From Clostridiales bacterium (lineage in GTDB: Bacteria > Bacillota > Clostridia > Christensenellales > Borkfalkiaceae), in assembly GCA_015055865.1 (NCBI GenBank), contig SVHK01000005.1, positions 1-58,446 on the forward strand: a stretch of DNA of 58,446 nucleotides. The letters run 5' to 3'. The notes under the pieces were generated by a model that was not told where the DNA came from, ran no database searches, and saw only the letters and a program-made list of their open reading frames with translations. Both the position numbers and the translations under genes were made by a program. Shown piece after piece: positions 51,397 through 58,446 of the stretch. The stretch's first letter is position 1; the number at the start of each line of letters is the position of its first letter.

Positions 51397-52134
51397 ATGT
51401 CAAACGGATTGAAAGATACGGTTAAATTTGAAAATAAAGGCGAAATTAAAATGATTGCCCATCGCGGACTTTCGGGTTTGGAGCTTGAAAACACTTGCCC
51501 TGCGTTCGTCGCGGCGGGCGTGAAAAGTTATTACGGGATAGAAACGGACGTGCACGTAACTAAAGACGGTAAATTTATCGTCGTGCACGACGATAATTTG
51601 AAACGGATTGCAGGGCTTGACTTGGTCGTGGAAGAAACGGATTTTTCTACCCTTCGTGCCGTTAGAATGAAAGATACCGACGGGGTTACCGACCGCGCCG
51701 ACTTGTTCTTGCCGACGTTGGAAGAATATATCTCCATTTGTAAAAAGTACGATAAAGTAGCGGTCTTGGAGCTAAAAAATAAAATGGAACGCGAACACGT
51801 ATGGGGAATAGCGGAAGTCGTTCAGGGCTTGGGTTGGTTTGAAAAGACGATTTTTATCTCGTTTGCAGGCGAAAATCTCGTCGCGTTAAAAGAAAAATAC
51901 CCGACGGCGACGGCGCAATTCTTGACGGAAGAAGCAAGCGAAGAAACATATCGGTTTATGGTCGATAACGGACTTGACGCCGACCTTTGCGGGTATTGCG
52001 TGAGTAAGGAGTTCGTGGAAAAACTGCATAACGCAGGAATTAAAGTGAACTGTTGGACGCTTGATAAACTCGAACACGCAGAGCTTGCGAAAGCGTGTGG
52101 CGTGGATTTCATCACAAGCAATATTTTGGAATAA
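51397..52134 (+). CDS. Glycerophosphodiester phosphodiesterase
   Basis: A 245-residue GDPD family enzyme. It has MIAHRGLSGLELENTCPAF (catalytic His and the Glu-Asn pair, about residues 20-38), GIETDVHVTKDGKFIVVHDDNLKRI and a final NCWTLDKLEHAELAKACGVDFITSNI that closes the TIM barrel. It hydrolyses glycerophosphodiesters to glycerol-3-phosphate and an alcohol. No signal peptide, so cytosolic. It is probably in one operon with the upstream peptidase gene. Confidence 0.9.
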   Translation: MSNGLKDTVKFENKGEIKMIAHRGLSGLELENTCPAFVAAGVKSYYGIETDVHVTKDGKFIVVHDDNLKRIAGLDLVVEETDFSTLRAVRMKDTDGVTDRADLFLPTLEEYISICKKYDKVAVLELKNKMEREHVWGIAEVVQGLGWFEKTIFISFAGENLVALKEKYPTATAQFLTEEASEETYRFMVDNGLDADLCGYCVSKEFVEKLHNAGIKVNCWTLDKLEHAELAKACGVDFITSNILE

Positions 52135-52155
52135 AATATATCAAAATAGAAAAAA

Positions 52156-52183
52156 AATGAACAGATTTTTTTATCTGTTCATT
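52156..52183. terminator. Bidirectional terminator between GDPD and the XRE gene
   Basis: AATGAACAGAT (52156-52166) and ATCTGTTCATT (52173-52183), then TTTTTTG. Confidence 0.8.
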
Positions 52184-52199
52184 TTTTTGTTTGGAAATT

Positions 52200-52547
52200 T
52201 TATTTTCCGTGTTTTTCTTGTAAAAAGTTGGCGTATTCCAATAATATCTTTTTATCGGCTATGGAGAGCTCGCGGAAAATTTTGAATAACATCCGCTCTT
52301 CCGCAGAAAAATTTTCCTGAAACGAGTAATCGGGTAAGATGTTTATATTGCCCAAATCGTCCGATCTCCCCAATAAATAATCCAAACTGCATTCAAAATA
52401 GTCCGCCATCATAATTAGCGTATGCAAGGACGGTTGGTTTATTTCATTTTCGTAGTTGGCATACACCTGTCGGCTTACTTTGAATATTTCCGCCATTTGT
52501 ATTTGGGTTTTACCTTGTTCTTCTCGCAAAGCTCGTAATCGTAACAT
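52200..52547 (-). CDS. XRE family transcriptional regulator
   Basis: A 115-residue repressor-type protein. The Cro/C1 helix-turn-helix occupies residues 2-57 (LRLRALREEQGKTQIQMAEIFKVSRQVYANYENEINQPSLHTLIMMADYFECSLDYLLGRSDD). The rest, with two helices, is likely for dimerisation. It is transcribed away from the lipoprotein gene and shares with it a region of three inverted-repeat operators. One operator abuts the -10 of its own promoter, which suggests autoregulation. Confidence 0.9.
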   Translation of the reverse strand: MLRLRALREEQGKTQIQMAEIFKVSRQVYANYENEINQPSLHTLIMMADYFECSLDYLLGRSDDLGNINILPDYSFQENFSAEERMLFKIFRELSIADKKILLEYANFLQEKHGK

Positions 52548-52572
52548 TCCAAAATTTTCTCCGTTTTTAATT

Positions 52573-52657
52573 ATTATAGCAAGAAATTATTGCATAATAC
52601 TTGACATGCAAGAAAAACTTGTTGTATAATAATTATAATGCAAGAATTTCTTGCATT
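52573..52657. promoter_or_regulatory. Divergent promoter region with three inverted-repeat operators
   Basis: Copies of GCAAGAA-NNN-NTTGYN occur at 52579-52593, 52607-52624 and 52637-52657. The last is a perfect palindrome with AATGCAAGAA arms. The plus promoter is TTGACA (52601-52606), 18-base spacer, TATAAT (52625-52630). The second operator fills this spacer and the third follows the -10. A minus-strand extended -10 for the XRE gene (52573-52578) touches the first operator. Confidence 0.75.
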
Positions 52658-52676
52658 TATTAAACAAAGGAGAAAT

Positions 52677-54143
52677 ATGATTTTGAAGAAAAAAATTGGA
52701 ATAGTGGTTTTGGCGTCTGTATTGAGTATAATGATCGGCGCGTGCATTGTGCTTTTTGGTGATTTGTTTTCAAATGAAGAAAGCGGGTCGGTGGGGACGG
52801 GGGAAAACGGCTCGTCTAATGGAAACGGCTCGACAATAAGTACTGAAGGGTATGAAGATTTTTATGGAACTTATTCGCGAGATTACGTATATCCTTACGG
52901 GGGTGAAATAAAAATTTCTTTATATGAAAACGGGCAGTATGAAATATACGAAATGTATATACAAACGAATGGTTATTATCGGCAAGTTACTGAAACGGGA
53001 ACATATACGAAGACCGTCGGCTTTGACGACGAAGATATATTGATTGTATGGATTTTTACTTTTAACCCGACGACGTCAAGTGGGATTCGGAACGGAGAAT
53101 ATTTCACTTTGAATATGGGATATTATACGGAAAATTTGTGGAAAGACAGAGTTTTCTTTTACGGGCAAAAAAAGGATTCAAATAATGCCAATTTATATAT
53201 GGGCGACGACACCGGATTCTTTGCTTTAGAGTACGTAGTTTATAGATATGATCTTTCTTATACGGCGGGTGCAGGCGGTTCTATAATAGGCGAAGTATCG
53301 CAAACCGTTGAAAAAGGCGCGAACGGAAGCTCGGTAACGGCGGTGGCGGACGACGGTTATGAATTTGTACAATGGAGCGACGGGGTGCAAATGGCGACTC
53401 GACAGGATTTGAACGTACAAGGGAATATAAGCGTTACAGCACAATTTAGGGATATTTCCCCCGTTTATTCGCTTTTTTATGGGGCGGACGTAGGCGGTTC
53501 GATTGTGGGTAATATTGAACAAGCGGTTAAAAAGGGTAAAAGCGGAAGCTCGGTAACGGCGGTAGCGGACAACGGTTATGAGTTTGTACAATGGAGCGAC
53601 GGGGTGCAAACAGCGACTCGTCAAGATTCAAACGTACAAGAGAATATAAGCGTTACGGCGCAATTTAGAGTGTTTTACCAATATAGCGTTACCGTTCAAT
53701 CGGGGTTAGGACAAGTTAGCGTGTCGGCGAATAGAGCAAACGCAACGAACGGGTTTACGGTAAGCGCGACTGCGGTGGCTGATGACGGTTGGGGGTTTTA
53801 TGGTTGGTCGGATGGAGTAAAAACGGCGACGCGTACGGACGTACTTACCAACGATTTTCACGTTGAAGCAATATTTGGTAGAGAAGTTACATTAATAGTG
53901 TCGGGCGGGGGTGGTAGGATTTCGCATAACGGACAACAAGGTCAACGGATAACCGTACTCGTAACGGAAGACGATTGGGGGGATGAATATCCAAGAGCGA
54001 TTGCAGACGACGGATATATTTGTTGGGGTTGGTTTATAAGCGAATCCGCGAGTACTCCGTGGAAATTTGGCGAAAGTATTTATTTGGATTATTATGATTC
54101 TCGAACGGTTTATTACGTAAAATTTATAAGGTTGGATGATTGA
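52677..54143 (+). CDS. InlB-repeat-containing putative lipoprotein
   Basis: A 488-residue surface protein. The signal peptide MILKKKIGIVVLASVLSIMIGAC gives a lipobox IGAC (Cys23), then a Gly/Ser/Asn linker and an outer beta domain (about residues 50-185). Three or four repeats follow, of the GxGGSIxGxxxQxVxKGxxGSSVTAVADDGYEFVQWSDGVQxATRxD type (from about 200 to 430), like the divergent InlB B-repeats of Firmicutes adhesins. No LPXTG anchor is present. The start at 52677 has AAAGGAG 6 bases before it; the earlier in-frame ATG lies inside an operator. It is under control of the divergent XRE gene. Confidence 0.78.
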   Translation: MILKKKIGIVVLASVLSIMIGACIVLFGDLFSNEESGSVGTGENGSSNGNGSTISTEGYEDFYGTYSRDYVYPYGGEIKISLYENGQYEIYEMYIQTNGYYRQVTETGTYTKTVGFDDEDILIVWIFTFNPTTSSGIRNGEYFTLNMGYYTENLWKDRVFFYGQKKDSNNANLYMGDDTGFFALEYVVYRYDLSYTAGAGGSIIGEVSQTVEKGANGSSVTAVADDGYEFVQWSDGVQMATRQDLNVQGNISVTAQFRDISPVYSLFYGADVGGSIVGNIEQAVKKGKSGSSVTAVADNGYEFVQWSDGVQTATRQDSNVQENISVTAQFRVFYQYSVTVQSGLGQVSVSANRANATNGFTVSATAVADDGWGFYGWSDGVKTATRTDVLTNDFHVEAIFGREVTLIVSGGGGRISHNGQQGQRITVLVTEDDWGDEYPRAIADDGYICWGWFISESASTPWKFGESIYLDYYDSRTVYYVKFIRLDD

Positions 54144-54147
54144 AAAC

Positions 54148-54184
54148 AAAACCGCCCCGTTTAAAACAAACGTGGCGGTTTTGT
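54148..54184 (+). terminator. Terminator after the lipoprotein gene
   Basis: CAAAACCGCC (54148-54157) and GGCGGTTTTG (54175-54184). Confidence 0.75.
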
Positions 54185-54213
54185 TTAAAAGGTCATTTTT
54201 TTGCGAATACTAT

Positions 54214-54293
54214 TTTAAGCAAACGTGGATAAGTCGAACACGCCCTAAATGCGTCTTTATTTGCGTTTGCTTAAATAAAGGCGGTGTTCGAAA
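54214..54293 (+). promoter_or_regulatory. Leader with interleaved inverted repeats before the SpoVB-like gene
   Basis: Arm a TTTAAGCAAACG (54214-54225) pairs with a' CGTTTGCTTAAA (54264-54275). Arm b TCGAACACGCC (54234-54244) pairs with b' GGCGGTGTTCGA (54280-54291, one bulged G). The order a-b-a'-b' allows either a pseudoknot or two exclusive hairpins. b' reaches to two bases before the ATG at 54294 and covers the only plausible ribosome-binding site (AAAGGCGG). Confidence 0.6.
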
Positions 54294-55607
54294 ATGAAGA
54301 AACAAACTCTAATATCGGGGGCGGTAACCGTCGCGACGGGCGGATTTATTGCAAAATTGCTCGGCGCGATTTACCGTATCCCGTTGACGAATTTAATCGG
54401 CGGAAAAGGGATAGGCTTGTACCAAATGGCGTATCCCTTTTATTGCTTACTTTTAACGGTGTCCGCAACGGGAATCCCGTCGTCGATTGCCACGCTCGTC
54501 GCGAGCGAACGTGCGAAAGGCGAAAGCGCAAAACGGGTACTCCCTACGGCAATGAAACTCTTTTTAATTATTGGCGGATTGGGGACGGCGTTGATGATAG
54601 GCCTTGCGCCGTTTTTAGCAAAAGCACAGGGGGAAACGGGGCTTACTTACGGCTACGTTGCGCTAGCACCGTCGGTGTTTTTGGTGTCGGCAATCTCCGT
54701 GTTTCGCGGTTGGTTTCAGGGCTTAAAAGATATGCGCCCGACCGCGTTTAGCGAAATTATAGAACAAGTCGTTAAAGTTGGATTAGGGCTTTTCGTTGCA
54801 TACCTGTACCGCGCGGACGTGATGAAAGCCGTCGTTTCTTTGCTATTTGCGGTGTCCGTTTCAGAGCTCGTCGCTTTGATTTTTATGGTAGTGCTTTATA
54901 AACGCGTACCTGCTACGGAGCTTTTGGGGAAAGATAGGGGCAGGGTCAAGATAAAAGAAATACTTTCCTTGAGCGTGTTCGTAACCACGTCGTCGGCGTT
55001 GTTGCCTTTATCCAATCTCGTTGAAAGCGTTTTGCTCGTGCGATTAATGGATAAATACACCGAATTGTCCGTTACGCTTTACGGCTTGTTTTCAGGTGGC
55101 GCGGTGACAATTATCGGGTTGCCCGTGTCGATTTGTTACGGCTTGGCGGCGGCGAGCGTACCGGCGGTTTCTGAAGCAGACGAGCAAACGGCACATAAAA
55201 AAGTAGCCCGTTCGATTTTGATTACCTTGCTCGTTTCCCTGCCTTGCGCTATCGCGTTGTATTTTTTTGCGTCCCCGTTGGTCGGAATCGTTTACCGCTC
55301 GTTGTCGGGCACGGAAAAAGAGATTTTGGTTGGGCTCGTGAAAGGCTTTTCTATCAGCGCGGTTACGCTGTCTTGCTTGCAAACTTCGTCGGCGTGTTTG
55401 ACTGCGCGCGGTAAACCCAAACTTTCCGTCGTGGCAACCGGCGTGGGGGTCGCGGTAAAAATAGCGTTGGATTTTTGGCTCGTATCAAACCCCAAACTTT
55501 CCATTATGGGCGCCGTAATTGCAACGAACGTTTGTTACGCCGTCGCGTTTTTATTGGATTTGGTTTTCCATTTGCGCCTAAACCGTGTTAAAAAGGCAAG
55601 CGAATAG
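54294..55607 (+). CDS. spoVB: SpoVB/MurJ-like lipid II or polysaccharide flippase
   Basis: A 437-residue MOP-superfamily membrane protein with about 12-14 hydrophobic segments. It opens with SGAVTVATGGFIAKLLGAIYRIPLTNLIGGKGIGLYQMAYPFYCLLLTVSATGIPSSIATLVA, the SpoVB/YabM/MurJ pattern. Such proteins flip lipid-linked cell-wall precursors; SpoVB acts in spore cortex synthesis. It is shorter than Bacillus SpoVB (about 518) because the C-terminal helices are missing. The next gene is yabN, as after yabM in Bacillus. Its stop codon lies inside the terminator stem. Confidence 0.87.
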   Translation: MKKQTLISGAVTVATGGFIAKLLGAIYRIPLTNLIGGKGIGLYQMAYPFYCLLLTVSATGIPSSIATLVASERAKGESAKRVLPTAMKLFLIIGGLGTALMIGLAPFLAKAQGETGLTYGYVALAPSVFLVSAISVFRGWFQGLKDMRPTAFSEIIEQVVKVGLGLFVAYLYRADVMKAVVSLLFAVSVSELVALIFMVVLYKRVPATELLGKDRGRVKIKEILSLSVFVTTSSALLPLSNLVESVLLVRLMDKYTELSVTLYGLFSGGAVTIIGLPVSICYGLAAASVPAVSEADEQTAHKKVARSILITLLVSLPCAIALYFFASPLVGIVYRSLSGTEKEILVGLVKGFSISAVTLSCLQTSSACLTARGKPKLSVVATGVGVAVKIALDFWLVSNPKLSIMGAVIATNVCYAVAFLLDLVFHLRLNRVKKASE

Positions 55608-55623
55608 TGGCTATTCGCTTGCC
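55595..55623 (+). terminator. Terminator overlapping the end of the spoVB-like gene
   Basis: 13-bp perfect stem GGCAAGCGAATAG/CTATTCGCTTGCC, loop TGG, then TTTTTT. The TAG stop codon is the last triplet of the left arm. Confidence 0.85.
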
Positions 55624-55677
55624 TTTTTTGAAAAATTATTATATAATTTTTTCAAAGAACTAATTAGGAGTATCGTA

Positions 55678-57123
55678 ATGATTACAATCGTAGGACTTGG
55701 CGTAGAAAACGGCGATTTGACTTTGAAGGGCAAAAACGCGATTTTGGACGGAGTAAAAGCGGGAAGAAAAATCGTCGTTAGAACGGGAAATACCCGTTCC
55801 TATGAGAGTGTTTTAGGGCTGGGAGTAGAACATAAGACGCTCGATTTCGTGTACGAAAAGAGCCGTTCGTTCAAAACGCTCAATAAGAATTTGGCGCGCG
55901 AAGTTTTAAAGTCGGGCGACGATACCATTTATCTCGTGGACGGGTCGGCATCTGAAGATAATTCGGTGAAAGAGCTGATAAGAAGTACGCGCGGAAAAAT
56001 TGAAATTATCGGTGGCGTGTCTAAAGTTAGCGCGCTTGCCGAGAAAGTTAATTTTAAAGGTTGTTCTTATACCGCCGTTTCCGCGTACGAAATTTTTGAA
56101 CGGGCGAAGAAAGGACTTACGTTGCCCCTTTTGATTTACGACGTGGACGATAGAGCGCTCGCAGGCGACGTCAAGCTTTTGCTCGGCGATTTATTCGGCG
56201 ACGAAGCGGAGTTGAAATTCGTTAAAAACGGTAAGGCAAAAAAAATTAAAACGTACGAACTCGATAGACAAAAGAGTTACGATTATTCGACGGCAATCGG
56301 ATTGGACGAAACGGACGTATTGGAAAAGGAACGCTTTACGCTCGACGACTTGAAAGAGTTGGTCGTAAGATTGCGCGCGCCGAACGGTTGTCCTTGGGAT
56401 AGAGTGCAAACGCCGGAAAGTATCAAAATGGACGTGATTGAAGAAGCGTACGAATTGGTGGACGCAATCGATTGCGACGACGACGAAAAGATACTTGAAG
56501 AAACGGGGGATATTTTGTTGCAAGCCGTTTTCCACGCGGTAATGAAAGAAGAACGCGCGTGCTTTAATTTGACGGACGTACTGACGGGGATTTGCAAAAA
56601 AATTATCACCAGACACACGCACGTGTTCGGAAAAGACAAGGCGACGAACGAAGCGGATGCGCTCTCCGTTTGGGATAAAAACAAAATGCAGGAAAAGAGC
56701 CAAACCACGTTCGCGGACTCCGTCAACGACGTGCCCAAGTGTTTCCCTGCCGCGCTCCGCGCTCAAAAAATCGGCAAAAGGGCGTCCAAAGCCGGCTTGG
56801 ATTTTTCGTCCGTCGAAACGGCGGTCGAGAGCTTGAAAAAGGAAATTGAAGAATTTAAAACCGCTTACGCTACGGGCGATAAAGTAGGCGCGGAAAAGGA
56901 GCTTGGCGACGTGCTCTTTTCGGCGGTTAACGTGGGTAGAAAGGCTGGATTTGACGCGGAGAAAACGCTCAAAGAAAGCGCGGAACGGTTTGCAAAACGC
57001 TTTACACTCGCGGAAGAAAAAGCGCTTAAGGACGGAAGAAAGGTTACTCAATTAACGCAAGAAGAATGGGATAGTTATTACGTTCAAGCAAAAGCTCAGT
57101 TGACGGGGGAAAGTAATGTTTAA
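55678..57123 (+). CDS. yabN: YabN: tetrapyrrole-methylase-like domain fused to MazG
   Basis: A 481-residue two-domain protein. The N-terminal third (MITIVGLGVENGDLTLKGKNAILDG, then TIYLVDGSASEDNSVKELI and TAVSAYEIFERAKKG) resembles a tetrapyrrole methylase, but reduced. The C-terminal part is MazG: LRAPNGCPWDRVQTPESIKMDVIEEAYELVDAIDCDDDEKILEETGDILLQAVFHAVM with the ExxE...ExxD metal-binding pattern, and a second MazG copy near the end. MazG hydrolyses noncanonical NTPs. AGGAG lies 8 bases before the ATG. The -35 sits in the preceding terminator stem (TTGCCT-17-TATAAT). Confidence 0.92.
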   Translation: MITIVGLGVENGDLTLKGKNAILDGVKAGRKIVVRTGNTRSYESVLGLGVEHKTLDFVYEKSRSFKTLNKNLAREVLKSGDDTIYLVDGSASEDNSVKELIRSTRGKIEIIGGVSKVSALAEKVNFKGCSYTAVSAYEIFERAKKGLTLPLLIYDVDDRALAGDVKLLLGDLFGDEAELKFVKNGKAKKIKTYELDRQKSYDYSTAIGLDETDVLEKERFTLDDLKELVVRLRAPNGCPWDRVQTPESIKMDVIEEAYELVDAIDCDDDEKILEETGDILLQAVFHAVMKEERACFNLTDVLTGICKKIITRHTHVFGKDKATNEADALSVWDKNKMQEKSQTTFADSVNDVPKCFPAALRAQKIGKRASKAGLDFSSVETAVESLKKEIEEFKTAYATGDKVGAEKELGDVLFSAVNVGRKAGFDAEKTLKESAERFAKRFTLAEEKALKDGRKVTQLTQEEWDSYYVQAKAQLTGESNV

Positions 57124-58054
57124 GCCGTTGAAAATCGGGAATTTGGAAACGAGAAACAACGTGTTTTTAGCGCCCCTTGCCGGGTATACGAATTATCCGT
57201 TTAGACGGATTTGCCAATCTTACGGCGCAGGTCTTTGCTTTACGGAAATGGTCAGCGCGAAAGGTTTGAAATACGGGAGCGAGAACACGAAAGAATTACT
57301 TTATACCGACGACAAGGAAGGGCTTGTCGCAACGCAAATTTTCGGTAGCGAGCCGGACGTAATGCGACTTGCGTGCGAGAGCGAAGATTTGTCCGCTTAT
57401 AAAATCGTCGATATAAATATGGGCTGTCCCGTGCCTAAAATTTATAAAAACGGCGAAGGGAGCGCGTTGCTTGAAAATCCGCTTTTAGCCGAAAAAATCG
57501 TCAAAGCATGCGTCAAAAGCGGTAAAATTATCACGGTGAAATTCCGTATCGGCGTATCGCAAGAAAAAATCGTAACTGAAGAATTTGCTAAGCGAATGGC
57601 AGGGACAGGGGCGAGTTTAATTACCGTTCACGGCAGAACGAAAGACAAGATGTATTCGGGCGAAGTCAACTTTAAAGAGATAGAAAAAGCGAAAAACGCC
57701 GTGGATATTCCGGTAATTGCCAACGGCGGTGTGTTTTCCTACGACGACGGGGTGGAATTAATGCAAAAAACGGGCGCGGACGGGATTATGATTGCGCGCG
57801 CGTCGCTTTTTAATCCACAGGTCTTTTGTCAGTTTTCTGACGAAAAGGCGGATAGCAGGTACGAGATGTTCGCCCGTCAGTTAAAAATGACGAGAGAGCT
57901 GTTTGACGAACGGTTTACGACGGTGTTTATGCGTAAAATGGCGTCTTTTTACGTGAAAGGTATGCGTGGCGCGGCCGTATTTAAGGACAAACTGTTTAAA
58001 GCGGAAACGCCGGACGAAGTATTGGAAATCGCGTCTAAAATTTGGACGGAATAA
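57116..58054 (+). CDS. dusB: tRNA-dihydrouridine synthase, DusB type
   Basis: A 312-residue FMN enzyme. It has NVFLAPLAGYTNYPFRRICQSYGAGLCFTEMVSAKGL (about residues 15-51), VDINMGCPVPKIYKNGEGSALLENP with the active-site Cys in GCPVPK, ITVHGRTKDKMYSG and PVIANGGVFS. It reduces uridines in tRNA to dihydrouridine. The gene overlaps the yabN end by eight bases and is followed by a strong terminator. Confidence 0.95.
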   Translation: MFKPLKIGNLETRNNVFLAPLAGYTNYPFRRICQSYGAGLCFTEMVSAKGLKYGSENTKELLYTDDKEGLVATQIFGSEPDVMRLACESEDLSAYKIVDINMGCPVPKIYKNGEGSALLENPLLAEKIVKACVKSGKIITVKFRIGVSQEKIVTEEFAKRMAGTGASLITVHGRTKDKMYSGEVNFKEIEKAKNAVDIPVIANGGVFSYDDGVELMQKTGADGIMIARASLFNPQVFCQFSDEKADSRYEMFARQLKMTRELFDERFTTVFMRKMASFYVKGMRGAAVFKDKLFKAETPDEVLEIASKIWTE

Positions 58055-58073
58055 AAACGGATAAAAAACAAAC

Positions 58074-58102
58074 CACCCTGAACGCAAATCGCGTTCAGGG
58101 TG
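58074..58102. terminator. Terminator after dusB
   Basis: CACCCTGAACGC (58074-58085) and GCGTTCAGGGTG (58091-58102), then ATTCTATT. Confidence 0.8.
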
Positions 58103-58157
58103 ATTCTATTGCGAAAAATAAGCGATAAAACAAATACAATAGACGGTTGTGTTTGTT

Positions 58158-58334
58158 TTAAGGTTGTTTATTTACGCAACGCTTTGTTTTTAGACGGTCC
58201 GTTATGCGGTGGACGAATTCCTTAAAAGCGATAAGCTTTTTAATAAGACCGCCTAAAAGCCGTTCGAGGAGCTCCAAAAGGAGCGCGTCGAGATGATACA
58301 AACGTAAAACGCCGATAACTTCAGTAATTTTCAT
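58158..58334 (-). CDS. Small hypothetical amphipathic protein
   Basis: A 58-residue ORF beginning MKITEVIGVLRLYHLDALLL. The middle (LLELLERLLGGLIKKLIAFKEFVHRI) is a strongly amphipathic helix with many Leu and Lys/Arg, followed by a basic tail ending CVNKQP. AAGGAG lies 7 bases before the ATG, and a TTGACA-16-TATAAT promoter lies upstream at the contig end (about 58406-58433), though its -35 ends at the first adapter base. No family is recognised. The strength of the start signals is the main reason to list it. Confidence 0.55.
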   Translation of the reverse strand: MKITEVIGVLRLYHLDALLLELLERLLGGLIKKLIAFKEFVHRITDRLKTKRCVNKQP

Positions 58335-58432
58335 ATCGTATTCTCCTTTGGAACGGGTAAATTTTTATCCGCCAAAGCCGTCCGCTGTTTGCATCGCGCA
58401 ATTTAATTATACTAAAAACTTTGCACTTGTCA

Positions 58433-58446
58433 AGATCGGAAGAGCA
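58433..58446 (+). other. Illumina adapter sequence at the contig end
   Basis: The last 14 bases read AGATCGGAAGAGCA, identical to the beginning of the Illumina TruSeq read-1 adapter. This is sequencing residue and not part of the genome; the first base may also be genomic. Confidence 0.9.

Overview
This looks like a chromosomal contig from an endospore-forming, low-to-medium GC member of the Clostridia, probably an uncultured gut lineage. The exact order cannot be read from sequence alone. The evidence is a Firmicutes-type ribosomal protein L27 with an N-terminal extension, a complete tricistronic GerA-type germination operon, SpoIVFA/SpoIVFB, YyaC, a SpoVB-like flippase, a PdaB-like deacetylase, RicT, YabN and consensus sigma-A promoters (TTGACA-17-TATAAT). 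The last 14 bases match the start of the Illumina TruSeq adapter, so the right edge is an assembly end and not biology.

Layout. At 1-217 the 5' end of ftsH runs off the left edge, followed by a MATE transporter (438-1841, minus). Two clusters of DnaA boxes lie about 8 kb apart (2083-2390 and 10337-10620). Between them are yyaC, cvpA, a preQ1-riboswitch-controlled queT, the minus-strand block rpmH-rnpA-yidD-yidC-jag, dnaN and a YpsA-like gene; rsmG follows the second cluster. The right-hand cluster contains a run of DnaA-trios next to a DnaA box, which is the expected unwinding site. dnaA itself is not in the window, although dnaN is.

11.4-15.3 kb holds a minus-strand block (holB, ricT, two unknown genes and a structured RNA). 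15.5-22.1 kb is plus strand: CpsC/CpsD-like tyrosine kinase pair, lon, engB (ysxC), a sugar-transferase homologue with altered catalytic residues, and plsC. A Phd/RelE-type toxin-antitoxin pair (22.3-22.9 kb) separates these from minus-strand tig-clpP-clpX. Next come rqcH (plus) and a minus block with a geranylgeranyl-reductase-like enzyme, tmk, an Orn/Lys/Arg decarboxylase-like gene, an unknown membrane-anchored protein, rpmA and rplU. A ferritin-like-sized unknown gene and a tandem repeat (33.9-34.2 kb) follow. The minus genes from 34.3 to 41.7 kb are a lipoprotein, rng, spoIVFB-spoIVFA, a uracil permease, a double-OB SSB-like protein and a polysaccharide deacetylase. Then come greA-lysS (plus), an independently transcribed structured RNA, gerAA-gerAB-gerAC (minus), and a plus-strand run of trmN6-like, rsmI, a YugP-like peptidase and a GDPD. 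The right end has an XRE regulator with three operators facing an InlB-repeat lipoprotein, then a SpoVB-like flippase with a possibly pseudoknotted leader, yabN, dusB and a small ORF.

Most coding content is housekeeping. The strongest less-ordinary signals are in noncoding DNA: two fold-back RNAs, each starting exactly at its closing stem behind a consensus promoter and each followed by a terminator (44611-44820 and 11872-12070); the preQ1-I aptamer overlapping the queT Shine-Dalgarno; the trio-type origin; the a-b-a'-b' leader before the flippase; the six-hairpin string after lon; and two apparently leaderless genes.
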